Assembly: GCA_902779675.1 (NCBI GenBank)
Contig: CACZCK010000007.1
Location: forward strand, 1-64,000
Direction: 5' to 3'
Length of the DNA stretch: 64,000 nucleotides
From: an uncultured Coriobacteriaceae bacterium
GTDB taxonomy: Bacteria > Actinomycetota > Coriobacteriia > Coriobacteriales > Atopobiaceae
Part shown: positions 46,618 to 55,588 of the stretch, in pieces
Position numbering within the stretch: the stretch's first letter is position 1
Layout: each line of letters opens with the position of its first letter
Program-made: the position numbers and the translations under genes
Notes under the pieces: model-generated
The model's input: only the letters and a program-made list of their open reading frames with translations
Database searches by the model: none
Told to the model about the DNA's origin: nothing

Positions 46618-48234
46618 CTATCCACGCGCCACGTGCGCTGGGTACCAGCGCTGGAAGACCACCGTAAAGATGGCTGCTGGCAGGGGCAGCAGCTCGCTGA
46701 TGATGGGCGTGGCGCCGGGGGCAACGAGTGCGGCGACGGCCGCCACCAGGTAGGTGACGCCCCAGACCAGGCAGATGATGCGGTTGGTCTGGACAAAGAT
46801 GGCGTTGCGCAGCGCCTTGTTGCCGCCGTAGGAGCCGTTGACGTAGTAGGCGCTCAGCGGCATGAACCAGAGCGCCGAGACCAGCCACATCAGGCCGAAG
46901 GCGACGAATGAGACGGGGAGCAGAGTCGCGAGTGGTGCTCCGGCGAGGGAGGCCGCCACCAGGGCGAGCACCGCCGCGAGCGACAGCGTGTCGTAGATGG
47001 TGCGCTCGTGCCTGCAGAACGCTAAGGCCGTGGCGGCGCAGGCAGCGATGGTGATTGCGGGACTCATCGTGGGGCTGATGGGCATGGCCGTCCAGAAGGC
47101 CACCCAGGGGATGAGCATGGCCAGCATCACTGGCGGCTTGGTCGTGGTCTGGTGCCCGACGGTAGCGTCTTCGACGTCCGTGTCGGTTCCGCTCCCAAAG
47201 ACCTCGTCCCACCGGATCATCAGGTCAAAGTCGCCAGTCACGCTGTAGCGGTGCTGTGCCAGCGCATCCACGCCGCTGACCTCGCCACGGGCGATCTCCT
47301 GCCATACGGAGTACGGCGTGTGGATGGACGTGGTGGGCGAGACCGAGCCATCGGTAACCACGGTGGCTCCGTCTGGGCCCAGCACGAGACAGCAGCTCGC
47401 ACCACGGTCGGTGTAGTCCATCTCCAGCACGCGCGTGGTGCCATCGTAGGAGGAGGGGTTGTAGAGGGCGGCCATCTGCCGGGTAAAGGAGATAGCCTCG
47501 TCCTCGGCCTGTCCTGTCTCGCGCGAGATGCCCCAGCTGGCGTCGGCCATGGCCTCGAAGGTCTGACGTGGATACAGCAGCTGCCCGAGCTCCTGGGAGG
47601 TCTGCCGAGCGATCCCGCCCCGCGCGAACTCGCTGCCGGCACGCCGCACCAGCTGCAGGTATGCGTCGGTACGCTCGCGCAGCTCAGGAACTCGGAAGAG
47701 TTCGCCCTGTCCGCACAGGACCTGCTCGTAGTTGCCACTGCCGCACATGTGGTCGAAGAGGGACGTCACGCCGTCGTAGTTGCCCTCGGCGGTGTAGAAC
47801 CCGCAGGTAGAGATGACCACCGTGCGCTTGCCAGCCATGCCGTAGCGTGAGGGGTGGCTGCCGTTGCCCACGCCGTCGGTGCGCTCCTCCATGAAGGGCA
47901 GCGCCATGGGCAGCTGGCGGTCGATGAGGTTCTTGAGCGGTCCTGGCACCGAGAAGTAATAGAGCGGGAAGCTCCAGATGGTGACGTCGGCCCACACGCG
48001 GCTCTCGATGATGGAAGCCATGTCGTCGTGTAGGCAGCAGGCGCCTTCCTCGTTGTGCCAGCACCTGAAGCAGCCGAGGCAGGGATGGATGTCTGCCTTG
48101 CTCGTCTCGACGGTCCGCACCTCGACGGCGCCTTCGCCCAGCTGGTCGGCGATGCCAGCTAGGAATGCCTGTGTGAGCTGCCAGGTGTTGCTGCGCTCGC
48201 CCTTGGGGCTGCCGTTGATGACGAGGATCTTCAT
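46618..48234 (-). CDS. Flavodoxin-like FMN reductase fused to a membrane domain
   Basis: 538 residues. Residues 1-215 are an FMN reductase (MKILVINGSPKGERSNTWQL, then CLGCFRCWHNEEGACCLHDDM and SFPLYYFSVPG). About 225-375 is a soluble region with SCP2-like features (sterol-carrier fold suggested by weak pattern only). About 385-530 holds four to five membrane helices. The fusion would place a flavin reductase at the membrane and is unusual. The ATG at 48234 fits the conserved start. Confidence 0.8.
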   Translation of the reverse strand: MKILVINGSPKGERSNTWQLTQAFLAGIADQLGEGAVEVRTVETSKADIHPCLGCFRCWHNEEGACCLHDDMASIIESRVWADVTIWSFPLYYFSVPGPLKNLIDRQLPMALPFMEERTDGVGNGSHPSRYGMAGKRTVVISTCGFYTAEGNYDGVTSLFDHMCGSGNYEQVLCGQGELFRVPELRERTDAYLQLVRRAGSEFARGGIARQTSQELGQLLYPRQTFEAMADASWGISRETGQAEDEAISFTRQMAALYNPSSYDGTTRVLEMDYTDRGASCCLVLGPDGATVVTDGSVSPTTSIHTPYSVWQEIARGEVSGVDALAQHRYSVTGDFDLMIRWDEVFGSGTDTDVEDATVGHQTTTKPPVMLAMLIPWVAFWTAMPISPTMSPAITIAACAATALAFCRHERTIYDTLSLAAVLALVAASLAGAPLATLLPVSFVAFGLMWLVSALWFMPLSAYYVNGSYGGNKALRNAIFVQTNRIICLVWGVTYLVAAVAALVAPGATPIISELLPLPAAIFTVVFQRWYPAHVARG

Positions 48235-48429
48235 GGGGGCGTCTCTTCCTGTCTTGGTTTGGGTGCGCACAATTCGTGCCGCACGCGACCATTATGCCGC
48301 ACGCGTGCATGGCGCGATGGACGATCGGCCCCCTTTGTCAACTTGTGGACGCAGTCGCCTTTCCGTTTGTGGCATGGCGTGGACCCCGTCCGTACAATGG
48401 AGCCAAGCCACGACAGAAGGGGAGTCATC

Positions 48430-49257
48430 ATGAGCGTACAGATTCGTCGCAGCGCATCCGGACAGGCCATGCCGAGGGAGACCGTGCAGCTGCCGGCCGA
48501 GGCCTTTGGCCCCAGTGACACCACCACCGTCTACTGGCTGGGCAACGCGGGCTTCCTGCTCAACAGCCGCGGCACGACCATCATGTGCGACCCGCTGCTG
48601 GTGGGCTTCGACATGCCCGTGCTGGTGGAGCCTCCCATCCTGCCCGAGGACGTGCCCGCCTTCGATGCGCTGCTCTACACCCACATCGACAACGACCACT
48701 TTGCCCGCGAGACGCTGGCGGGCATCAAGGACAAGGCCGGAGAGGTCCATGCCAGCCACTACGTGGCCCAGGTTGCACGTGACGAGGAGCATGTGACCGG
48801 CGCTACCGGCCACGATATCGGTGAGCGCTTCTGCGTGGGCGACGTGGACATCACGCTCACCCCCACCTGGCACAACTGGCAGCAGCATATGACCAGCGAA
48901 AAGTACCAGCACCGCACCTGGGAGCGCAAGGAGTACTGCGGCTACTGGTTTGACACGCCCGACGGCTCCATCTGGCTACCCAGCGACAGCCGCCCGCTCC
49001 CCGAGTTCCTGGAGTGGGAGAAGGCACCCGACATGATGCTCTTCGACTTCGCAGACAACATCTGGCACATCACCTTTGCCGGCGCCGTGGAGCTGGCCAA
49101 CCACTACCCCGAGTCCGAGCTGCTGCTCATCCACTGGGGCTGCGTGGACGCGCCTAACTACACGCCCTTCAACGGCGACCCGGAGCGCCTGGAGGCAGCT
49201 GTCAAGAACCCCGAGCGCGTGCACGCGCTGGCGCTGGGCGAGGGCCTGTCGCTGTAG
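48430..49257 (+). CDS. Metallo-beta-lactamase-fold hydrolase, UlaG-like
   Basis: 275 residues. YWLGNAGFLLNSRGTTIMCDPLL and THIDNDHF are the metal motifs. The usual HxHxDH is modified to H-x-D-x-DH, as in UlaG lactonases. GYWFDTPDGSIWLPSDS and LLLIHWGCVDAPNY complete the fold. A lactonase acting on sugar-phosphate lactones is plausible. The start follows AAGGGGAGTCATC. Confidence 0.85.
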   Translation: MSVQIRRSASGQAMPRETVQLPAEAFGPSDTTTVYWLGNAGFLLNSRGTTIMCDPLLVGFDMPVLVEPPILPEDVPAFDALLYTHIDNDHFARETLAGIKDKAGEVHASHYVAQVARDEEHVTGATGHDIGERFCVGDVDITLTPTWHNWQQHMTSEKYQHRTWERKEYCGYWFDTPDGSIWLPSDSRPLPEFLEWEKAPDMMLFDFADNIWHITFAGAVELANHYPESELLLIHWGCVDAPNYTPFNGDPERLEAAVKNPERVHALALGEGLSL

Positions 49258-49340
49258 ACAACGACGTTTGAGACGCACCGGGGAGGGCTGGCCTTCCCGG
49301 TGCGCTGCTTTGGGGAATGGGGAGAGAAGAGGAGCGGGTT

Positions 49341-50330
49341 ATGCAGTACACCACCATCGGGCGCACGGACATCGAGGTCAGCCGCTTCTGCCTGGGCTGC
49401 ATGGGCTTTGGCGAGGTGCGCGAGAACGCCCTGCACAAGTGGACGCTCGGCCCCGAGGACACGCGTGCCATCATCGGCCAGGCGCTCGACGCGGGCATCA
49501 ACTTCTTTGACACGGCCATGGCGTACTCGTTTGGCACGAGCGAGGAGTACGTGGGCCAGGCCCTGCGCGAGCTCGCGCCGCGCGACCAGTGGGTCATTGC
49601 CACCAAGTACAGTCCGCGTCCCGCCGCTCAGGTCGACCCTGCCGTGAGTGGTGCCGAGTGGATCCGCACCTGCATCGACAACAGCCTGCGCCGCCTGGGC
49701 GTGGACACCATCGACCTGTACTACATGCACAGCTGGGACTACGCCACGCCCATCAAGGAGTCGCTCGAGGCGCTCAACGAGGCCGTGGCGGCCGGCAAGG
49801 TGCGGGCGCTGGGCGTCTCCAACTGCCACCCGTACCAGCTCGCTCGCGCCAACGACATTGCCGCGGCGCACGGCTGGGCCCGCTTCGAGGCCATCCAGAG
49901 CCACATGAACCTAATCTTCCGCGAGGACGAGCGCGAGCTGCTGCAGCTCTGTGCCGAGGACGGTATCTCGACCATGCCCTACAGCGCGCTGGCTGCCGGG
50001 CGTCTTTCTCGCAAGCCTGGCGAGACGAGCAAGCGCCTGGAGATGGACACCTTTGCCAAGGGCAAGTACGACGCCACCGCCGAGCAGGACAACGTGATCG
50101 TGGGGCGTGTGGCCGAGGTTGCCGAGCGTCTGGGCACGTCCATGACGGCCGTCTCGCTCGCGTGGCTGCTCACCAAGGTGACGAGCCCGGTGGTGGGTGC
50201 CACCAAGCCGCACCACCTGGAGGGCCCTGCCGCTGCGGCAGATCTCGTGCTTTCGGTCGAGGACATCGCCTACCTGGAGGAGCCTTACGTGCCGCATGCA
50301 CTCGTGGGCGTCATGGCACAGAGGCGATAG
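49341..50330 (+). CDS. Aldo/keto reductase
   Basis: 329 residues with the catalytic set D/Y in FFDTAMAYSFG, K in VIATKYS and H in YYMHSW. SHMNLIFREDE and GVSNCHPYQ are typical of the YdhF/YgjR-like AKR group. It follows the UlaG-like gene by 84 nt and may belong to the same sugar-acid transcript. NADPH-dependent reduction of a ketone or aldehyde is expected. Confidence 0.9.
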   Translation: MQYTTIGRTDIEVSRFCLGCMGFGEVRENALHKWTLGPEDTRAIIGQALDAGINFFDTAMAYSFGTSEEYVGQALRELAPRDQWVIATKYSPRPAAQVDPAVSGAEWIRTCIDNSLRRLGVDTIDLYYMHSWDYATPIKESLEALNEAVAAGKVRALGVSNCHPYQLARANDIAAAHGWARFEAIQSHMNLIFREDERELLQLCAEDGISTMPYSALAAGRLSRKPGETSKRLEMDTFAKGKYDATAEQDNVIVGRVAEVAERLGTSMTAVSLAWLLTKVTSPVVGATKPHHLEGPAAAADLVLSVEDIAYLEEPYVPHALVGVMAQRR

Positions 50331-50358
50331 GGCTGAGCTATTAAGAGTCTGATACTAG

Positions 50359-50393
50359 GCGGGGGATGGTCTCAGTGACCGCCCCCCGCTTTT
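50359..50393 (+). terminator. Terminator
   Basis: GCGGGGG-AT-GGTC pairs with GACC-G-CCCCCGC (50359-50389) followed by TTTT. Confidence 0.8.
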
Positions 50394-50405
50394 GCTGCGC
50401 GATTG

Positions 50406-51356
50406 CTAGAGCGTGCGCTGCATGAAGCGCTCGTGGCGAACGAACCCACACGAGCGGTAGAGGTGCGTGCCCGCCTCGGACGCAGTGATGTGCACGGCGC
50501 CACAATCGCGCGCCTTCGCTTCGTCGACTATGCGAAGCAGCAGGTCGCGCGCGATGCCCTGGCGACGGAGGTCCGCTCTCACATACATGCTGGAAAGCAG
50601 CCCGATGCGGCCGGTGGGACAGCCGAAGTACGGCGGCTTCTCCACGACGGAGAGTCCGCTCGTGGCAACGATGTCGCCGCCAGAGAGCGCAAGCCACGAG
50701 ACGAAGGTCCCGTCCGCAAGGTGGCGCTGGTAGTAGTCGCGCAAGGCAGGACGCAGGTCGCAGCTCTCCCGCGTACCTTCTTCGAGCAGCTGCGCGATGC
50801 GCATCTCGATGAAGGTGGGGACGTCAGGTACCTGGAGCTTGCGGAGCTCGAGGGCGGCAGCGCGGCTGGCGTCGAGCCTGCGCACCATCAGCCACTCGCT
50901 CTGGTCCGCCCCATCGCCTACGATGCGAAAGCCCATCCGCTCATAGAGCCGCAGTGCCGGGTTCTCCTTCTGCACGGACAGCGAGGCACGCACATACCCC
51001 GCCTCCCGCAGCTCGGACAGCATCCCTTCGAGCAGGGCGCCTCCCATGCCACGTCCCCGATACGGCTTGAGCAGCGATATGGAGAACGAAGGCGTCTCGC
51101 CGTCTATGTGGCCATACTCGTCGGTGGTGCGCACCCAGCACGCACCGACCACCTGACCATCCACCTCGGCTACCAGCGCACGGTCGTCCGTTCGCGAGCC
51201 AAAGCCCTCGAAGGCGGCCCGGCACTTGGGATTGTCGTAGATGACGGAGTAAGGGACCTCGCCCTCGAAGCCTTCGGGGACATAGATGGCCTCGTAGAGG
51301 AAGCGCTCGAGGACCGGCCATTCGACGGGTGTCATATGTCGGATCACGTACTGCAT
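50406..51356 (-). CDS. Tandem-domain GNAT acetyltransferase
   Basis: 316 residues with two GNAT domains. The first (1-150) has LLKPYRGRGMGGALLEGML, and the second (170-316) has MYVRADLRRQGIARDLLLRIV. Both keep the R/Q-x-x-G-x-G/A acetyl-CoA loop. Such twin-GNAT proteins include mycothiol synthase-like and antibiotic or metabolite acetylases. The substrate is not recognisable. Confidence 0.85.
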   Translation of the reverse strand: MQYVIRHMTPVEWPVLERFLYEAIYVPEGFEGEVPYSVIYDNPKCRAAFEGFGSRTDDRALVAEVDGQVVGACWVRTTDEYGHIDGETPSFSISLLKPYRGRGMGGALLEGMLSELREAGYVRASLSVQKENPALRLYERMGFRIVGDGADQSEWLMVRRLDASRAAALELRKLQVPDVPTFIEMRIAQLLEEGTRESCDLRPALRDYYQRHLADGTFVSWLALSGGDIVATSGLSVVEKPPYFGCPTGRIGLLSSMYVRADLRRQGIARDLLLRIVDEAKARDCGAVHITASEAGTHLYRSCGFVRHERFMQRTL

Positions 51357-51385
51357 GCGTCTGAGTATAGTGGGAGAAGGCAGAC

Positions 51386-52225
51386 GTGTCGGGAGGGATG
51401 ATGGCAGAGGCAACGAAGGCTGCCGGTGCGGTAAACGTGCTGGCACGGTGGTGCGCGCTGCGCGACGTGAGCGAGCTGAGGCGCGAGACGTTGTGCACGG
51501 AGGCGGGGCTTGCCGATGGAGTGGCCGACCTGTTCGTGCTCTTTGGCGGCGGCGTGACCGGGACGGTGGAGACGCTTGCGGCAGCTATGCGCGCTGGCGT
51601 GGCACGACGTTATGCCATCGTGGGTGGGCGCGGACATGCGACCTACTGGCTGGATGGCGCGATCAAGCAGCTGCGCGAGGGCATCGACTTGCTGCCCGAG
51701 CCTGGCGTGGTCAGCGAGGCCGAGATGCTCGATGCCTTGCTCCTCGCGCGACACGGCCTGCATGCGGACCTGCTGGAGACGCGCTCCACCAACTGCGGGA
51801 ACAACATCGCCTACCTGCTCGACCTGCTGGAGGGGGAGGGGGACGTACCTGCGAGCGTCATCCTCTGTCAGGATGCGGTCATGCAGCGGCGGATGGACGT
51901 GACCTGGCGGCGACAGGTGATGGATCGGCCTGCGTTCGCGTCGACACACGTGATCAACTGGCCTGCGTACGAAGCGGAGCTGGCCGACGCGGAGGGCGGG
52001 CTTGCCTGGCGCAAGGCGCCTGAGGGCATCTGGCCCATGGAGAAGTATCTGCAGCTCCTGCTGGGCGAGGTCGCCCGCCTGACCGACGACGAGGCCGGCT
52101 ACGGTCCGTGCGGGCGCGACTTCGTGGTGCATGTGGACGTGCCAGCCGAGGTGCAAGCAGCTGCTGCGACCCTGCGCGCGGCCTGCGGCGAGGCAGGCCG
52201 TGCTCCCGACGAGCGCTTTGGCTGA
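51386..52225 (+). CDS. YdcF/DUF218-family protein
   Basis: 279 residues. [19 protein letters not shown] and the [15 protein letters not shown] stretch match the DUF218/ElyC-YdcF pattern (G-G-G and S-T-N). There is no clear signal or membrane helix. The start is uncertain: GTG 51386 has AGAAGG 5 nt upstream, while ATG 51398 or 51401 have GGAGGG very close. Divergent from the GNAT gene. Confidence 0.75.
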   Translation: MSGGMMAEATKAAGAVNVLARWCALRDVSELRRETLCTEAGLADGVADLFVLFGGGVTGTVETLAAAMRAGVARRYAIVGGRGHATYWLDGAIKQLREGIDLLPEPGVVSEAEMLDALLLARHGLHADLLETRSTNCGNNIAYLLDLLEGEGDVPASVILCQDAVMQRRMDVTWRRQVMDRPAFASTHVINWPAYEAELADAEGGLAWRKAPEGIWPMEKYLQLLLGEVARLTDDEAGYGPCGRDFVVHVDVPAEVQAAAATLRAACGEAGRAPDERFG

Positions 52226-52545
52226 CCTCTTCAAGGTGACCTATCCGCGTACCTGCGACCCAGCCGACGTGATTGCTGCCGAGTGCGAGATGCAGGAGAT
52301 GAACTGGTACACCTCCGACGTCTACGTGCGCGGACACTACCCGGCCTTTGCGCAGCGCATGCGGGACGCCTACGGCGTGGAGCTTGACTGTCAGGAGGGC
52401 GAAGCGGAGCTACTGTAGGACGGTGTGGAGCACATCCACGACCCGTACCGCACCGACTACCTGCATGCTAATGTCAAGGCGATGGGCGAGACCGTAGACG
52501 GTTCGGGCGGGCTTGGCCCCGCCGCGGATACGTCTGGCGCGTAAA
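52220..52545 (+). pseudogene. Decayed GH1 phospho-glucosidase
   Basis: The frame reads [44 protein letters not shown].., which matches the middle of the GH1 at 30894 ([16 protein letters not shown].. and QCRGAYPA). After ..EGEAELL a TAG follows. DGVEHIHDPYRTDYLHANVKAMGE then matches the later [18 protein letters not shown] region. Both catalytic glutamate segments and all flanking parts are lost. Confidence 0.85.
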
Positions 52546-52645
52546 GAGCTGGTGATTCTTGCGGGGTTTGCCCTGCGCACCCACAGCGTCTCTTTGCTAT
52601 GGTGTGAGCGGTTTATTGGGCATATCGAGCAGTGAGGACCATGCC

Positions 52646-53584
52646 ATGAAGGACCTTGCCGACGTCTGCAGTATTGCCGTAGTGCAGTCTCGTCCATCGC
52701 TCTTCGACCGTGACGCCTGTGTGGCTCATGTGGTAAAGACGGTCGAGCACATTGCGCGTGAGCACCCGAGCGACCTTGTCGTCTTTCCCGAGCTGCTCAT
52801 ACCGGGATATCCGCATGGGCTGACCTTTGGCTTTGTGGTTGGCGCACGTACGGCTGACGTGCAGGCCGACTGGAAGCGCTACTACGACGGCTCGATCGTG
52901 GTGGGTGGCGCAGAGACCGAGGCCATGGCCGAGGCAGCCCGTCGTGCGGGTGCCTGGGTGAGCGTGGGCGTGTCCGAGCGCGACGCGGCGAGCGGTACGC
53001 TCTACAACACCAATCTGGTCTTCTCGCCAGAAGGCAAGCTCGATGCCTGGCATCGCAAGCTCAAGCCAACCGGTGCCGAGCGCTGCGTATGGGGCGATGC
53101 GCAGGATCGCTACTTTCCGGTCAGCCAGACTCCGTGGGGACCGATGGGAACGCTCATCTGCTGGGAGAACTACATGCCGCTGGCGCGCGTGGCGCTCTAC
53201 CAGAAGGGTGTGACCATCTACCTGGCGCCCAACACCAACGACAATCCCGAATGGCAGCACACCATCCGTCACATAGCCCTCGAAGGCCGCTGCTACGTGG
53301 TTAACTGCGCTCCCTACTTCTGTCGCGCCGATTATCCCGACGACCTCTCGCTGCTCTCCAAGCGCGAGATTGCAGGTCTGCCCGAGGTGGTCTATCGGGG
53401 TGGTAGCTGCGTGGTTGATCCGCACGGCCATTATGTGGAAGGCGCGGAGCCGCTGTGGGATACCGATGGCATCCTGTATGCAGAACTGGCCATGGCGCGT
53501 GTGGCGGCGGACAAATGGGACTTTGATGCTATTGGTCACTACGCCAGGCCGGACGTGCTGCGGCTTGAGGTGAATGACTCATGA
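52646..53584 (+). CDS. Carbon-nitrogen hydrolase (nitrilase superfamily)
   Basis: 312 residues. The catalytic triad is visible: E49 in FPELLIPGYP, K138 in HRKLKPT and C172 in LICWENYMP. The CWEN and YPHG contexts favour the aliphatic nitrilase/cyanide hydratase branch over amidases. Cytoplasmic. The stop overlaps the next gene's ATG (ATGA), linking it to a YczE-like membrane protein. The start at 52646 follows GAGGACC. Confidence 0.9.
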   Translation: MKDLADVCSIAVVQSRPSLFDRDACVAHVVKTVEHIAREHPSDLVVFPELLIPGYPHGLTFGFVVGARTADVQADWKRYYDGSIVVGGAETEAMAEAARRAGAWVSVGVSERDAASGTLYNTNLVFSPEGKLDAWHRKLKPTGAERCVWGDAQDRYFPVSQTPWGPMGTLICWENYMPLARVALYQKGVTIYLAPNTNDNPEWQHTIRHIALEGRCYVVNCAPYFCRADYPDDLSLLSKREIAGLPEVVYRGGSCVVDPHGHYVEGAEPLWDTDGILYAELAMARVAADKWDFDAIGHYARPDVLRLEVNDS

Positions 53585-54234
53585 GCAAGCAACGCGTCAT
53601 AGGCCAGTGGGTGCAGATTGCCTTGGGCCTGCTGGTGTTCTCCTTTGGCGTACACCTCACTATCTTTGCCAATATCGGCCTGGCGCCGTGGGACTGCCTA
53701 GGCATGGGCATTGCGGCGCACACGCCGCTCAACTACGGCCTGGCCATGACCGCGACGAGCGTAATCATTCTGGGCATCGACCTGGCCCTGCGCGAGCGCA
53801 TCGGCTACGGCACCATCATCGATGCACTGCTCACGGGCAACTTCGTGCAGGCGTTCAACGACCTGAGCCCGCTCGAGCCTTGCGGCGACCTGTGGTCTGG
53901 CATCGTGATGATGCTCGTGGGCTTTGCGTTCATGGCGGTGGGCATGTGGATCTACATGCGTGGCGAGCAGTGCTGCGGCCCGCGTGATGCGCTCTTGGTG
54001 GGCCTGGGCAAGCGCCTTCCGAGCGTGCCCATCGGTGCGGTGCAGATCATCTTGTGGTCGGCGGTGACGGTTGTGGGCTGGACGCTGGGAGGTCCCGTGG
54101 GCGTGGGCACGCTGCTCTCTGCCTTTGGCGCAGGTGCCGTGATGCAGGCTGTCTACCAGCTGCTTCGCTTTGAGCCGCGCGACGTGGAGCACAGGAGCGT
54201 CATCGAGATCAACCGACAGCTTCTCGAGCAATAG
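53581..54234 (+). CDS. YczE/YitT-like integral membrane protein
   Basis: 217 residues with five to six membrane helices (about 8-28, 50-68, 100-125, 140-165 and 170-190). GLAPWDCLGMG and RIGYGTIIDALLTG are hallmark YczE-family segments. Translationally coupled to the nitrilase. Substrate unknown. Confidence 0.85.
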   Translation: MSKQRVIGQWVQIALGLLVFSFGVHLTIFANIGLAPWDCLGMGIAAHTPLNYGLAMTATSVIILGIDLALRERIGYGTIIDALLTGNFVQAFNDLSPLEPCGDLWSGIVMMLVGFAFMAVGMWIYMRGEQCCGPRDALLVGLGKRLPSVPIGAVQIILWSAVTVVGWTLGGPVGVGTLLSAFGAGAVMQAVYQLLRFEPRDVEHRSVIEINRQLLEQ

Positions 54235-54376
54235 GGACGGTTCGTCGCTCGTCTGACGACGGGTGGGAATCGGTTCTCGTCCGAGTGTGTGCCCACAACC
54301 ATGGGAACTATCTCGCGGGTATATGGTTCAAACTGTTATAACGTGGGAGTGACGATCGTCGGCAAAGGAGCCTCCT

Positions 54377-55330
54377 ATGACCATTCCATCGATTGACGTC
54401 CATTCCCACGCGTTGCCACAGGCCTATCTCGATGCCCTTACCGAGCTGGGCGTCAATTCCGTCGAGGAGGACGGCTTCCCCATGCCCGCGTGGAGCGAGG
54501 AGGCTCACCTGCGTTTCATGGAGGAGACGGGCCAGGAGTTCTGCATCCTTTCCATCTCAACGCCACACATACACCGCGGCGACGACGCTGTGGCGGCACG
54601 CCTCGCGCGTGCGGTCAACGACGAGCTCGCCGCCGTCTGCCGGCGCCACCCAGACCGGCTGGGCTTTGCAACGACGCTGCCCGTGCCTGCGGTGCAGGCC
54701 TCCATCGAGGAGGCTCGCCGCGGCTTTGACGAGCTGGGAGCCCTGGGCGTCAAGCTCCCGAGCAATGGTGCGGGCGTCTACCTAGGCGATCCCAAGCTCG
54801 AGCCGCTTATGGCCTTCCTCGACGAGCGCGCCGCCGTGGTGACCATCCACCCGTCGCTACCGTCGGCTGTGCCTCAGGGCATCTTTACCGCCGGTCCCGC
54901 TCCGCTCTTTGAGTACATCGCCGACACCACGCGAGCGGTGCTCAACCTCATGGCGTATGGGGTCATCGACCGTTATCCGCACATCCGCTGGGTGGTGCCG
55001 CACGCGGGCTCCTTTGTGCCGTCCGTCGCGCATCGCCTGACAGGCATCTCGCAGATTCTGGTGCCCGCAGGCCTCATGGAGCCCATCAATGTGATGGACA
55101 ACCTCCGCAGCCTCTACTGGGACCTCGCGGGGGATGCGCGCCCGGTCATGCTCGAGGGGCTTATGCACATCGCCGACCCTGCGCATCTGCTCTATGGCAG
55201 CGACACGCCCTACACGCCGGTGCCCATCACGGCGCGCAACAAGGAGGGCCTGGCGTCCGATCCACTCATTGCTCCCATCGCGCAGACCGTGTTCCACGAC
55301 AATGCCGCACGACTGTATGGACTGGCATAG
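54377..55330 (+). CDS. Amidohydrolase (ACMSD-like, amidohydrolase_2)
   Basis: 317 residues. IDVHSHALP gives the first metal His pair, VTIHPS the third, and VVPHAGSF the fourth. LLYGSDTPYTPV supplies the Asp. These match the decarboxylase/hydrolase group around ACMSD and gamma-resorcylate decarboxylase. It would act on aromatic or cyclic acids in the cytoplasm. AAAGGAGCCTCC precedes the ATG. Confidence 0.87.
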   Translation: MTIPSIDVHSHALPQAYLDALTELGVNSVEEDGFPMPAWSEEAHLRFMEETGQEFCILSISTPHIHRGDDAVAARLARAVNDELAAVCRRHPDRLGFATTLPVPAVQASIEEARRGFDELGALGVKLPSNGAGVYLGDPKLEPLMAFLDERAAVVTIHPSLPSAVPQGIFTAGPAPLFEYIADTTRAVLNLMAYGVIDRYPHIRWVVPHAGSFVPSVAHRLTGISQILVPAGLMEPINVMDNLRSLYWDLAGDARPVMLEGLMHIADPAHLLYGSDTPYTPVPITARNKEGLASDPLIAPIAQTVFHDNAARLYGLA

Positions 55331-55357
55331 GCTGCGAGTGTGGGCAAAGGTCACCAA

Positions 55358-55535
55358 AAGTGGCAAAAAATCGGAGATATGGCAATCTCACTTTTGACTG
55401 ACCGCAGAACGCTTGTCTGCTGGTTCTCAAAACAGCAGGTCAAACACCTGAGCAATTGAGTCTCAGAAGCAAAAATCTGGCTTTGGAGGCATATCTCCAA
55501 AGCCAGATTGCCATATCTTCGAATTCTTGCCACTT
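55358..55535. repeat. 178-bp unit with 31-bp terminal inverted repeats
   Basis: 55358-55388 and 55505-55535 are inverted repeats matching at 28 of 31 positions. Inside is a 15-bp perfect terminator-like hairpin (55474-55488 with 55495-55509), whose minus-strand side ends in TTTTT and would serve the GH1 gene at 55589. It may be a small non-autonomous element. Confidence 0.75.
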
Positions 55536-55588
55536 AGAGGCACTTTTGCCTCACGCCGAATCTGCCGAGCGCTGCGCCTGTGCGTTAT

